Shown here: in pieces, positions 19,208 through 27,779 of the stretch | Position numbering within the stretch: the first letter of the stretch is position 1 | Layout of the letters: each line of letters starts with the position of its first letter | Source: Rhizobium sp. ICMP 5592 | GTDB lineage: Bacteria; Pseudomonadota; Alphaproteobacteria; Rhizobiales; Rhizobiaceae | DNA: 64,000 nucleotides | Direction of reading: 5' to 3' | Assembly: GCF_009498525.1 (NCBI RefSeq) | Contig: NZ_QSNT01000007.1 | Coordinates: 162,299 to 226,298 of the forward strand | Notes under the pieces: generated by a model | Told to the model about the DNA's origin: nothing | Database searches by the model: none | Seen by the model: the letters and a program-made list of their open reading frames with translations, nothing else | Position numbers and translations under genes: made by a program

Positions 19208-20461
19208 TCACTCCGCCGCGACGCTCTTCTGGCCGAAACGCTTCTCGATATAGTCGGCAACCAGCGCTTCGAAGTCCGAAGCGATATTGGGGCCGCGCAG
19301 CGTCATCGCCTTCTGACCGTCAATGAAGACCGGGGCGGCAGGCGTTTCGCCGGTGCCAGGCAGCGAGATGCCGATATCGGCATGCTTGCTTTCGCCGGGA
19401 CCGTTGACGATGCAGCCCATGACGGCGACGTTGAGCGCTTCGACACCCGGATATTTGTCGCGCCAGACCGGCATGTTCTTGCGCAGGTCGTTCTGGATGT
19501 TCTGTGCCAGTTCCTGAAACACGGTCGATGTCGTGCGGCCGCAGCCGGGACAAGCCGCGACGACGGGCACGAACTGGCGGAAACCCATCACCTGCAGCAG
19601 CTCCTGCGCCACCTGCACCTCGCGGGTGCGATCGCCATTCGGCTCCGGCGTCAGCGAGACGCGGACGGTATCGCCGATGCCGTGCTGCAGCACATAGCCC
19701 ATGGCGGCCGAGGAGGCGACAATGCCCTTCGAGCCCATGCCGGCCTCGGTGAGGCCGAGATGCAGCGCATGATTGGAGCGCTCTGCGAGCATGGAATAGA
19801 CGGCGATCAGGTCCTGCACCTGGCTGACCTTGGCCGAGAGAATGATGCGGTTGCGCGGCAGGCCGATTTCCTCGGCAAGATCGGCCGAAATCAGTGCCGA
19901 CTGCACGATCGTCTCGCGCGTCACCTGGCGGGCCGAGAGCGGCGAGCCGGCGGCGGAATTCTGGTCCATCAACGCCGTCAGCAGATCCTGATCGAGCGAA
20001 CCCCAGTTGACGCCGATGCGAACCGGCTTGTCGTAGCGGATCGCCATCTCGATGATCTCGGCGAACTGCTTGTCCTTCTTGTCTTTAAAGCCGACATTGC
20101 CGGGATTGATGCGGTATTTCGCCAAGGCCTCGGCGCAGGCCGGATGGTCGGCCAGGAGCTTGTGGCCGATATAATGGAAATCGCCGATCAGCGGCACGTC
20201 CATGCCAAGCCGCAGCAGCCGTTCGCGGATCTTCGGCACGGCGGCAGCACTTTCGTCGCGGTCGACGGTGATACGCACCAGCTCCGAGCCAGCCTTGAAG
20301 AGGGCCGCCACCTGCGCCACCGTCGAATCGATATCGGCAGTATCGGTATTGGTCATGGACTGCACGACCACGGGCGCGCCGCCGCCGACGATAACGCCGC
20401 CGACATCGACGGCAACGGAGGAGCGGCGCGGCTTCGGATCAAAATCACTGGCGGACGACAT
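19208..20461 (-). CDS. ispG: 4-hydroxy-3-methylbut-2-en-1-yl diphosphate synthase IspG
   Basis: Fe-S enzyme of the non-mevalonate pathway, converting MEcPP to HMBPP. The 417-residue protein has the TIM-barrel start VVVQSMTNTDTADI near residue 32, the conserved RINPGNVG near 115, and the 4Fe-4S ligands in AACPGCGRT near 311 and in MGCIVNGPGE near 353. This is the short bacterial form. The ATG follows a GAGAG purine stretch. It lies in the neighbourhood of ispA, though on the other strand and not in the same transcript. The gene downstream on this strand is absent: it converges with the LysE exporter after 16 bases. Confidence 0.95.
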   Translation of the reverse strand: MSSASDFDPKPRRSSVAVDVGGVIVGGGAPVVVQSMTNTDTADIDSTVAQVAALFKAGSELVRITVDRDESAAAVPKIRERLLRLGMDVPLIGDFHYIGHKLLADHPACAEALAKYRINPGNVGFKDKKDKQFAEIIEMAIRYDKPVRIGVNWGSLDQDLLTALMDQNSAAGSPLSARQVTRETIVQSALISADLAEEIGLPRNRIILSAKVSQVQDLIAVYSMLAERSNHALHLGLTEAGMGSKGIVASSAAMGYVLQHGIGDTVRVSLTPEPNGDRTREVQVAQELLQVMGFRQFVPVVAACPGCGRTTSTVFQELAQNIQNDLRKNMPVWRDKYPGVEALNVAVMGCIVNGPGESKHADIGISLPGTGETPAAPVFIDGQKAMTLRGPNIASDFEALVADYIEKRFGQKSVAAE

Positions 20462-20587
20462 GGAGAACTCTCGTTAGCCTCAGGTAATCAGTGCCTTTCA
20501 GGTGGCTCACGAAGCGGTCGTTGTCAACTGCTTCGGATATCACTTTCTCGGGCTGGAACATGACCATAGTGGGTCAAGACGGCCGAA

Positions 20588-21787
20588 TTAATGCGAACTC
20601 TGACCGATACCGTCGGCGTAGCGCGCCAGCGACGACAGCGCCAGCACGAAGAGCAGCAGCACCGGTAGCGCCAGCAGGACCGGCGAGAAGCCGACATGTT
20701 CGGCTGCAAAACCGATCGCCGAGGGTGCCACCAGCATGCCGGAATAGCCAAGCGTGGTGACGACCGAGATGCCGATGCCCGGCTGCAGACCCGGAATGTT
20801 GCCGGCGGCCGAAAAGGCGATCGGCACCATGTTGGAAATACCGATGCCGCACAGCGCAAAACCGACAATGGCCAGCTCCGCATTCGGCGCTAGCGCCGCG
20901 GTCACCATGCCGACAATGGCGAAAACCGTGCAGACGCGCAGCGTCCTGACGGCGCCCAGCTGATCACGGACGAAATCGCCGGCAAAGCGCATCACCGCCA
21001 TGGTCAGCGAGAAGGCGGCGAAGCCGAAGCCCGACAGCGTCACCGACGCGGCCTTTTCCTGGCTGAGATAGAGCGCGCTCCAATCCAGCACCGCGCCTTC
21101 CGGCATCATCGAGAACAGTGCCATCAGGCCGAGCAGCCAGGGCAGCGGGATCATCGGCAACCGCGCCTTCGGCTTTGCCTCGTCCGGATGCGGTTGGTCG
21201 CCGAGGATCATCGGCCATGCGACGGCCAGGATGAGGATGGAAAGCACGGTGACGACCTCGGCATGACCGAGATAGCCTAGATGCGAGATCAGGAAACCGC
21301 CGATCGCCGCGCCAAGCAGACCGCCAAGGCTCCAGAAGGCATGACAGGACGACATGATCGCCCGGCGCATGGATTTCTCCACCGAGACGGCATTGGCGTT
21401 CATCGCCACATCCATCGCGCCGATGACGCCGCCGAACAGGAAGATGGCGATAGCCGCAGTCCACACGCTCTCGACCACGGTCAAGGCGAGCAGCATCGGC
21501 ACCAATAACACGGCGAAAGCCTTGACGACGATCTTCGAGCCGCGCCCGGCAATCTGCGCGCCGGCAATCGGCATCATCACCAGCGAACCGACACCGAAGA
21601 CCAGGATCATCAGGCCGAGTTCGAACTTGCTCAGTTGCAGCCGCTCGGCAAATTCCGGAATCTTCGGCGCCCAGCAGCCGACGCTGAAGCCGTTCATCAA
21701 AAACAGCAGCGAAACGGCCGCGCGCGGTTTTGTGAAAAATCCGCTTCTGCGCGCCTGAAGGCTCTCGGATTGCATCATATCATTCAT
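20588..21787 (-). CDS. MFS transporter
   Basis: A 399-residue major facilitator with about twelve hydrophobic helices in two halves. The first helix segment FLMNGFSVGCWAPKIPEFAERLQLS and the loop GSLVMMPIAGAQIAGRGSKIV (seen near 75-95) resemble the FucP-like/YbjJ subgroup of sugar or drug transporters. GGGGGA precedes the ATG with good spacing. It is divergent from the EamA transporter across about 255 bases and follows ispG's start by 126 bases but in the same direction, so a shared transcript into ispG is possible. The substrate is unknown. Confidence 0.83.
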   Translation of the reverse strand: MNDMMQSESLQARRSGFFTKPRAAVSLLFLMNGFSVGCWAPKIPEFAERLQLSKFELGLMILVFGVGSLVMMPIAGAQIAGRGSKIVVKAFAVLLVPMLLALTVVESVWTAAIAIFLFGGVIGAMDVAMNANAVSVEKSMRRAIMSSCHAFWSLGGLLGAAIGGFLISHLGYLGHAEVVTVLSILILAVAWPMILGDQPHPDEAKPKARLPMIPLPWLLGLMALFSMMPEGAVLDWSALYLSQEKAASVTLSGFGFAAFSLTMAVMRFAGDFVRDQLGAVRTLRVCTVFAIVGMVTAALAPNAELAIVGFALCGIGISNMVPIAFSAAGNIPGLQPGIGISVVTTLGYSGMLVAPSAIGFAAEHVGFSPVLLALPVLLLFVLALSSLARYADGIGQSSH

Positions 21788-22042
21788 GGAAAATCCCCCA
21801 AATCGGTGCTTGCAACATATTTAAATCGATTGAAATCGCAATATCCGAAAAGAATCATATTGGTCACGTTTCGTCTCCATCTGTTAAAATGGAAGCAACG
21901 GGGCCACAACCATGCATAAATATCTCCCACCCGATCTGCCCTGCTCATATGGCCTATTGACGACGAAAAGGTAGGCTCCTATCGCTTGAGCCGGACAAGA
22001 TTCCTCGACTGCTTCGCATCGGCCTTTCCCCTTGGTGCTTCC

Positions 22043-22915
22043 GTGAAAAACCCCATCAGCTACGGCATCCTGCTTACGGTGTTCGGCTACATGCTGTTTA
22101 CCGCCCACGACTCGGCGGTGAAATTGCTTGTCGTCACCATTCCGGTCTGGCAGGTTCTGTTCTTTCGAAGCTGCGCCATTCTCGCCGGCTGTTTCCTCTA
22201 CGAGGGGCCGTCGCTAGTGCGCAAGGTGGCGCGCTCGCCGGTGGTCAAGCCGATGATCGTGCGCAGCATGCTGCTGCTGATCGCCTGGATTTCTTACTAT
22301 TCGGCAGCCAAATATCTCCAGCTCGCCGAGGTCACCACCCTCTACTATGCCGCCCCGATCGTCGGCACGATCCTTGCGACCATCGTACTCCGAGAAAAGG
22401 TCACCATCGCCCGCTGGATGGCGGTCGGCGTCGGTTTCTGCGGCGTGGTGATCGCCTCAAATCCGGTGGGATTGTCGATCTCCTGGCCAGTCTATCTCGC
22501 CCTTCAGGCCGCCGTGCTCTGGGCAACCGGCATGGTGCTGCTGCGCAAGACCGCGCTGCATGAAAAGAGCCACATCCAGATGGCCGTCTCCAACATCATG
22601 CTGATCCTGATGACGGGCACAATGGCGATCCTGCACTGGAAAACACCGACGGCCTACGAACTCCTTCTGCTCTGCACCACCGGCATCTTCGCGGGCATCG
22701 GCCAACTGGCGCTGTTCGAAGGCATGCGCCAGGCCCCGGTCTCGGTGCTGGCGCCGTTCGAATACACCTCGCTCGTCTGGGCCTTTGGGCTCGGCTATCT
22801 CATCTGGGGCGACGTCCCCAAGATCAACACAGTCCTCGGCGCCGCCCTGATCCTCAGCGCCGGGCTGATCATCATCGTCAGCGAACGGAAGCGGCGGCGG
22901 GTGTCGGTGGTTTGA
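22043..22915 (+). CDS. EamA/DMT-family transporter
   Basis: A 290-residue inner-membrane protein of the drug/metabolite superfamily, with ten predicted helices made of two EamA repeats: SYGILLTVFGYMLFTAHDSA opens repeat one and the second begins near residue 155. The final basic tail is SERKRRRVSVV. I chose GTG at 22043; the frame can also begin at a TTG 19 codons upstream, and neither has a good ribosome-binding site. RhtA/YdcZ-like export of metabolites or amino acids is typical but unproven here. The gene is divergent from the MFS transporter. Confidence 0.78.
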   Translation: MKNPISYGILLTVFGYMLFTAHDSAVKLLVVTIPVWQVLFFRSCAILAGCFLYEGPSLVRKVARSPVVKPMIVRSMLLLIAWISYYSAAKYLQLAEVTTLYYAAPIVGTILATIVLREKVTIARWMAVGVGFCGVVIASNPVGLSISWPVYLALQAAVLWATGMVLLRKTALHEKSHIQMAVSNIMLILMTGTMAILHWKTPTAYELLLLCTTGIFAGIGQLALFEGMRQAPVSVLAPFEYTSLVWAFGLGYLIWGDVPKINTVLGAALILSAGLIIIVSERKRRRVSVV

Positions 22916-23065
22916 GGTGGGGTAAAGCCATCGCCCAGCGCCTGTAGTCAGCACCACACCCATCATCGGAATCTCCGATGATACTATCGTTTTTCCTCGT
23001 TTCCCCTCGCCCACATCTCTCTGCCAAGTCTTCGCCCGTAATCATCACTTTCGGGAACAACAGAC

Positions 23066-23800
23066 ATGGCACTTGCAGACATTGTAAATTCACGGATCCT
23101 TATCGTCGGCGGCAGCTCCGGGATGGGTCTGGCGCTGGCGAAGCATACCCTCACCGCCGGCGCGGAGGTGATCATCGTCGGGCGAAATGAGGACAAGCTC
23201 CGGCGCGCCAGCGCAGAACTGCGAAATCCGGCACTCTCCACGGCCGCGGTCGACATCGCGCAGGAAGCGCAGGTCGCCGATCTGTTCGAGCGGATCGGCC
23301 GACTCGATCATATCGTCAGCACCGCCGCCGATATCGAAGGCGCCTATGAATTGCTGCCGGCGCTGGATCTGAAAGCCGCGCAAAGAGTCGTGGAGAGTAA
23401 ATTCTACGGGCCGTTGTTGCTCGCCAAATATGGCGCGCCAAAGCTTATCGCAACCGGCTCCATCACTTTCACCTCCGGCATCGCGGCCTATCGGCCAGCG
23501 GCGCGAGGCTCGGTCGTTGCCGCCGTCAACGCGGCACTCGAGGGGTTGGTGCGGGCGCTTGCGGTCGAGCTGGCACCGATCCGTGTCAATGCCGTTTCGC
23601 CCGGCTGGGTCGACACCCCCATCTGGACATTCGTTGCCGGCGACAGGAAGGACGAGACGCTGGACGCCATGGCAAGGCGGCTGCCGGTCGGACGCGTCGG
23701 GCAACCGGAGGATATCGCCGATGCTATTACCTATCTGATGGGCAACGGCTTTACGACGGGGACAACATTGCATGTCGAGGGCGGACATCGGCTGATCTAG
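23066..23800 (+). CDS. Short-chain dehydrogenase/reductase
   Basis: A 244-residue Rossmann-fold oxidoreductase. The cofactor motif GGSSGMGLAL is at residues 13-22 with an Arg/Asn-rich segment after strand two (VGRNEDK) that suggests NADP. The active-site region is unusual: where a classical enzyme shows Ser and YxxxK, this protein reads FTSGIAAYRPAARGSVVAAV near 143-162, so the catalytic Tyr and Lys are not in normal spacing. It ends with the common TTLHVEGGHRL. It is monocistronic and its 3' end overlaps the convergent LysR gene by 50 bases. The substrate is unknown. Confidence 0.8.
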   Translation: MALADIVNSRILIVGGSSGMGLALAKHTLTAGAEVIIVGRNEDKLRRASAELRNPALSTAAVDIAQEAQVADLFERIGRLDHIVSTAADIEGAYELLPALDLKAAQRVVESKFYGPLLLAKYGAPKLIATGSITFTSGIAAYRPAARGSVVAAVNAALEGLVRALAVELAPIRVNAVSPGWVDTPIWTFVAGDRKDETLDAMARRLPVGRVGQPEDIADAITYLMGNGFTTGTTLHVEGGHRLI

Positions 23801-24689
23801 CTGGCGCGAAATGATCGCTAGCGGCCGCCAGCAACAATCGCAGCGCTGGCGGCTGCACGCGCCGCCGCCGCCAGATCATCACCAGCAAGACCGTTTGCGT
23901 CAGCCCCGGCCATGGCAACTCGCTGATCTCACCGCGGTCGAGCGCCTCGGCAACCGCAAGGCGCGGCACCAGCCCGATACCGACGCCTGCCGCCACAAGC
24001 CGCGCGATCGCGCCGATGCTGCCGACCTCGGTGGCGGGCCTCGGCGCCACGATACCGGCCTCGGCAAATGCCGTGTCGAACATGGCCCGATAGGCACAGC
24101 CGACTTCGGTCACCAAAAAATCCATCGAGGCAAGCTCGGCCAGATCCGGCTTCCCCGCCGCGAATTTGGCCGCGGGCAGTGTCGCAAGGATCAGCGGCTC
24201 GGTCGCGATTGCGCGGCGGACGAAACGCGCGTCCAGACGACCCTGATCGAAGCAGAAGGCGACATCGATCTCACCGGCCTCAAGCTTTCGCAAGAGATCG
24301 CCGCTGCCGGCGACCTTCAGCCGGAGACCGATATCGGGATGGTCGTTCTGAAAAGCGGAGAGCCATGCCGGAAGCTTGACGGCGGCAATCGTCTCCAGCG
24401 CGCCGATCGTGACCGATCCGGTCTCATGCCCGGCGGTTGCCGCGACCGCCGCGCGCGCCTCGTCCGCCAGCGCCAATAGTTCTTCGGCATAGGAGACCAG
24501 CGTCTCACCCGCCTGCGTTAGCTCCAGACCCTGCTTCGACCGGGTGAAAAGTGCCGCGCCCAGCTCGGCCTCCAGCGACTGCATCTGGTCGCTGACGCTC
24601 GATTGTGCCAGATGAACCTCCTCAGCCGCCCGCGTGAAGCTTTTGCTCCGGGCGACCGCGAGGAATGTCTTGAGAAGTCGAGGATGCAT
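23751..24689 (-). CDS. LysR-family transcriptional regulator
   Basis: A 312-residue regulator with an N-terminal winged helix-turn-helix (LLKTFLAVARSKSFTRAAEE, HLAQSSVSDQMQSLEAEL near residues 25-45) and a periplasmic-binding-like effector domain. The ATG at 24689 gives MHPRLLKTF. LysR regulators often act on a divergent neighbour, but here the upstream region faces the cupin gene on the same strand, while the dehydrogenase gene is convergent with a 50-base overlap at the stops. The target is therefore not evident from gene order. Confidence 0.87.
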   Translation of the reverse strand: MHPRLLKTFLAVARSKSFTRAAEEVHLAQSSVSDQMQSLEAELGAALFTRSKQGLELTQAGETLVSYAEELLALADEARAAVAATAGHETGSVTIGALETIAAVKLPAWLSAFQNDHPDIGLRLKVAGSGDLLRKLEAGEIDVAFCFDQGRLDARFVRRAIATEPLILATLPAAKFAAGKPDLAELASMDFLVTEVGCAYRAMFDTAFAEAGIVAPRPATEVGSIGAIARLVAAGVGIGLVPRLAVAEALDRGEISELPWPGLTQTVLLVMIWRRRRVQPPALRLLLAAASDHFAPARSADVRPRHAMLSPS

Positions 24690-24831
24690 CGGGATACGCC
24701 GCGCCTGTTTCGGGCCTGGCACCGCAACCATCAAGATGACGAGGCAGCGCCCATTACCGGGAACGCTGCCACATCGCCGATATCGCCGTCAACAAGCCCG
24801 GTGTTGGCGACCGTGCTCGGCGGACTGCGTT

Positions 24832-25218
24832 TTATATCCAGAGATCGTTCTCAGCCGTCCTCTCGCCGCCCTCATGGCCGGTGTTCAACGTGCCGCGCGG
24901 TTCGATCAGCATCATCCGGACTTCCTTCTCCGCGAAAGGCTTGTGCTCCACGCCCTTCGGAACGACGAACATCTCGCCGGGTCCGACATGTACGGCGTCA
25001 TCGCGAAAATCGATCCGTAACTGCCCCTCGAGAACCATAAAGGTCTCGTCGGTTTCAGGATGATCGTGCCAGATGAAATCCCCCTCGATACGCACGAGCT
25101 TGAACTGGTAGTCGTTCATCTCGGCGATAACACGGGGTTGCCAGAACCCCTGAAGCTTTCCAAGCTTCTCCTGGAAATTGATAGCTTGCCTGGTCGATGC
25201 CGCACTTACGTCTGTCAT
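24832..25218 (-). CDS. Cupin-domain protein
   Basis: A single-domain 128-residue cupin. Motif 1 is WHDHPETDETFMVLEGQLRI (residues about 50-69), carrying two His and one Glu metal ligands, and motif 2 is PGEMFVVPKGVEHKP near 80-94 with the third His. Such small cupins often bind a divalent metal and act as dioxygenases, isomerases or binding proteins. AAGGGAAG precedes the ATG. It is divergent from the ArsR/SRPBCC pair across 120 bases, which suggests it could be under ArsR control. No specific function can be assigned. Confidence 0.8.
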   Translation of the reverse strand: MTDVSAASTRQAINFQEKLGKLQGFWQPRVIAEMNDYQFKLVRIEGDFIWHDHPETDETFMVLEGQLRIDFRDDAVHVGPGEMFVVPKGVEHKPFAEKEVRMMLIEPRGTLNTGHEGGERTAENDLWI

Positions 25219-25338
25219 GGTCTTCCCTTTCGGATACAGGAAGTCAGGTTATGAACCGCGTTCTTGGATCGATCTTGAACGTTTGTGCAAAGAGCGAAAG
25301 GCCTTGCGAATCGCATAAGTGTGTGCTTATGTGTTGTC

Positions 25339-25653
25339 ATGATCGAGAACGATATATTCCGAGCCTTGGCTGATCCGACCCGCCGGGCAATCTTTGAGAA
25401 GCTGGCGGCAGGCAGCACGAATGCCAGCGCCTTGCGCGAGGGCATGGAAATCAGCCAGCCGGCAATGTCCCAGCACCTCTCGGTTCTTCGAAGTGCCGGG
25501 CTCGTGAGAGAAGAACGACAGGGGCGTTTCGTGAATTATGAGGTCGATCCGGAAGGGCTTGCTCTCATCGCCCAATGGTTGGCGAAATATCGCGCCTATT
25601 GGCCCGCACGCATCGACGCTCTGAAAGTCTTGCTGAAGGATATGGATCAATGA
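25339..25653 (+). CDS. ArsR-family transcriptional regulator
   Basis: A 104-residue winged-helix repressor: IFRALADPTRRAIFEKLAAG at residues 5-24, recognition helix region ISQPAMSQHLSVLRSAGLV near 42-60 and a wing EERQGRFVNYEVD. It has no cysteine pair for metal binding, so it belongs to the non-metal SRPBCC-linked group. Its stop overlaps the start of the SRPBCC gene by four bases (ATGA), the usual coupling of this regulator with a START-like partner. The start at 25339 is chosen to give the canonical MIENDIFRALADPTRR. Confidence 0.88.
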   Translation: MIENDIFRALADPTRRAIFEKLAAGSTNASALREGMEISQPAMSQHLSVLRSAGLVREERQGRFVNYEVDPEGLALIAQWLAKYRAYWPARIDALKVLLKDMDQ

Positions 25654-26009
25654 ACGATGACAAGACCGAGGAGCGGAAAACGGGGATCGCGCTTGAGTAT
25701 GAGCTCAATGAGCCCCCGCAAAAGGTCTGGCGCGCAATCAGCATTCCAGAATTTCGCGAAAGCTGGCTGCCGAAGGACGTTTTAGCTGATCCCGAGGCGA
25801 CCTCTGTCACGCCCGGTGAGGAAGTTCGCTACAGGATGCGCGACAATGCGCCGCCATTCCTTGAAAGCACCGTGACATTCAGGATCGCTCCGAACGCGAC
25901 AGGTGGAACCAGCCTGCGGATCATCCACGAACTCACGGATATGAGGTTCGACCGGATGACGGCGCGCGCCGCAAACAAGAACAGCCCGCCTCTCATGCTC
26001 GCTGCCTGA
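25650..26009 (+). CDS. SRPBCC (AHSA1/START-like) domain protein
   Basis: A 119-residue protein whose N-terminal half reads ALEYELNEPPQKVWRAISIP, the opening strand-helix of the AHSA1/CalC START-like fold, and which ends in ANKNSPPLMLAA, common for this family. The fold makes a hydrophobic ligand pocket. Start and stop codons interlock with the ArsR gene (ATGA), so the two are translationally coupled. In such pairs the SRPBCC protein is thought to bind a small ligand or to act in the pathway repressed by the regulator. Its ligand is unknown. It is slightly shorter than the usual 140-160 residues. Confidence 0.75.
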   Translation: MNDDKTEERKTGIALEYELNEPPQKVWRAISIPEFRESWLPKDVLADPEATSVTPGEEVRYRMRDNAPPFLESTVTFRIAPNATGGTSLRIIHELTDMRFDRMTARAANKNSPPLMLAA

Positions 26010-26054
26010 CGCAACGAGACTTCCCCGCAAATCCTGGAAGATTGGAGTTCGCCG

Positions 26055-26672
26055 ATGAGCGAAGCGATGCAACTCGTCCCTATGGTCATAGAGCAATCCA
26101 GCAGAGGGGAGCGGTCTTTCGACATCTATTCCCGCCTGCTGCGCGAGCGGATCATCTTCCTCAACGGTGAAGTAAACGATACCGTTTCCGCTCTGGTCTG
26201 CGCGCAATTGCTGTTTCTCGAAGCGGAAAATCCCAGGAAACCGATCAGTCTCTACATCAATTCGCCGGGAGGCGTGGTGACCAGCGGCCTGGCCATGTAT
26301 GACACCATGCACTACATCCGCGCGCCGGTGCATACGCTCTGCATGGGAACTGCCCGCTCGATGGGGTCGTTCCTTCTGATGGCGGGCCAAGCCGGTGAGC
26401 GGTCCGCACTGCCCAACTCCAGCATCCATATCCATCAGCCGCTGGGTGGCTTCCAGGGACAAGCGTCCGACATGCTCATTCATGCCGCCGAAATGGAGCG
26501 AACCAAGCACCGTATGACCCGGCTCTATGCCGAGCATTGTGGACGCACCTACGAGGAGTTCGAACGCGCGATGGATCGCGATCGTTTCATGACCGCGGAA
26601 GAGGCCCTGGAATGGGGCCTTATCGACCGCATCCTGCAAGTTCGCGAAGAAGACCCGCTTGTCGTCTCATAG
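26055..26672 (+). CDS. clpP: ATP-dependent Clp protease proteolytic subunit paralogue
   Basis: A 205-residue serine protease subunit of the ClpP family. It shows ERIIFLNGEVNDTVSALVCAQLLFL, the oxyanion-region SPGGVVTSGLAMYDTM near residue 75, the nucleophile in MGTARSMGSFLLMAG near 98-112, the catalytic His in HIHQPLGG near 125 and the Asp in DRDRFMTAEEA near 175. Rhizobia carry several ClpP copies; the divergence of the usual AASMG to ARSMG marks this as an accessory isoform rather than the main ClpP1. It follows the ArsR/SRPBCC pair by 45 bases with GGAG ahead of its ATG, so it may share their transcript. No ClpA/X partner is adjacent. Confidence 0.88.
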   Translation: MSEAMQLVPMVIEQSSRGERSFDIYSRLLRERIIFLNGEVNDTVSALVCAQLLFLEAENPRKPISLYINSPGGVVTSGLAMYDTMHYIRAPVHTLCMGTARSMGSFLLMAGQAGERSALPNSSIHIHQPLGGFQGQASDMLIHAAEMERTKHRMTRLYAEHCGRTYEEFERAMDRDRFMTAEEALEWGLIDRILQVREEDPLVVS

Positions 26673-26917
26673 AGCTGAGCGCGGTCTAGGCTCCGACCGG
26701 CAATGACGCGGAACAGGGAGTGTGCAACCGCTGGAATATCAGCGATCGGCCGGCGCATAGTCGCGGCACGCGCGGCAAAGTCGTCGAGTCCACCAGCTTT
26801 TGAGAAAAATATTCGCAATTGCCGATTTCTTTCGCAGTTTTCTACGCTTTCCCGCTCCGATTTTTCTGCGATGTATGCAACATTGATTGCAACACGTTCC
26901 AGAAACGGAAGAAAACG

Positions 26918-27691
26918 ATGAACTGGTTGAAGACCGTTGCCGCCGCTGCCCTTGTGCAGGCCGCTTTCCTTTTGCCGGCCCATGCCGGCGATAATCTCAA
27001 GGCGATCCAGGCCGCCGGTGTGCTGAAGGTCGGCACGGAAGGCACCTATGCGCCCTTCACCTTTCATGATGCAAGCGGCAAGCTCGTCGGTTTCGATGTC
27101 GAGATCGCCGAAGCCATCGCTTCCAAGCTCGGCGTCAAGGCCGAGTTCCTGGAAGGCAAGTGGGACGGTCTGATCGCCGGCCTCGACGCCAAGCGCTACG
27201 ACACCGTCATCAACGAAGTCGGCGTCACCGACGCCCGCAAGCAGAAGTATGACTTCTCCGACCCCTACATTGCCTCCAAGGCCGTGCTGATCGTCAAGGA
27301 AAGCAACACCGACATCAAGGATTTCGCCGATCTCAAGGGAAAGAAGTCCGCGCAGTCGCTGACCAGCAATTTCGGCAAGCTCGCTCAAGCGTCCGGCGCC
27401 GAACTCGTCGGCACCGACGGTTTCGACCAGTCGATCCAGCTCGTGCTCACCGGCCGCGCCGACGCCACCATCAACGACAGCCTGTCCTTCCTCGACTTCA
27501 AGAAGCACAAGCCCGACGCGCCGGTGAAGATCGTCGCCCAGCAGGCCAATGCCGACTTTTCCGCCGCCATCATCCGCAAGGGCGAGCCGGAACTGCAGGC
27601 CGCCATCAACAAGGCGCTGGCCGATATCAAGGCTGACGGCACCTATGCCAAGATCTCCGACAAATACTTCGGCCAGGACGTTTCGAAGTAA
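26918..27691 (+). CDS. Amino-acid ABC transporter substrate-binding protein
   Basis: Periplasmic solute receptor of the polar amino-acid (family 3) type, 257 residues. A Sec signal peptide (cleavage after LPAHA, residue about 21) precedes KVGTEGTYAPFTFHDASGKL, FDVEIAEAIASKLGVK and the family hallmark KYDFSDPY near 108. These positions bind the amino-acid alpha-carboxylate and amine. The permease and ATPase genes follow in order. A strong hairpin at 27727-27760 sits between this gene and the permease gene and should let the receptor be made in excess. Cystine or a related polar amino acid is a likely substrate but is not determined. Confidence 0.9.
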   Translation: MNWLKTVAAAALVQAAFLLPAHAGDNLKAIQAAGVLKVGTEGTYAPFTFHDASGKLVGFDVEIAEAIASKLGVKAEFLEGKWDGLIAGLDAKRYDTVINEVGVTDARKQKYDFSDPYIASKAVLIVKESNTDIKDFADLKGKKSAQSLTSNFGKLAQASGAELVGTDGFDQSIQLVLTGRADATINDSLSFLDFKKHKPDAPVKIVAQQANADFSAAIIRKGEPELQAAINKALADIKADGTYAKISDKYFGQDVSK

Positions 27692-27726
27692 GTGGGAATA
27701 GGCAGAAACGCCAAATTGTGAAAAAG

Positions 27727-27760
27727 ATGCGTCCGGGGCCATCCCCGGACGCATTTTATT
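27727..27760 (+). terminator. Hairpin between receptor and permease genes (partial terminator)
   Basis: ATGCGTCCGGGG (27727-27738) pairs perfectly with CCCCGGACGCAT (27743-27754) around a four-base loop, followed by TTTATT. Placed between the binding protein and the permease, it is likely an attenuating terminator that lowers expression of the membrane genes. Confidence 0.75.
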
Positions 27761-27779
27761 ATGGAAAGGTCGCTTCTGC

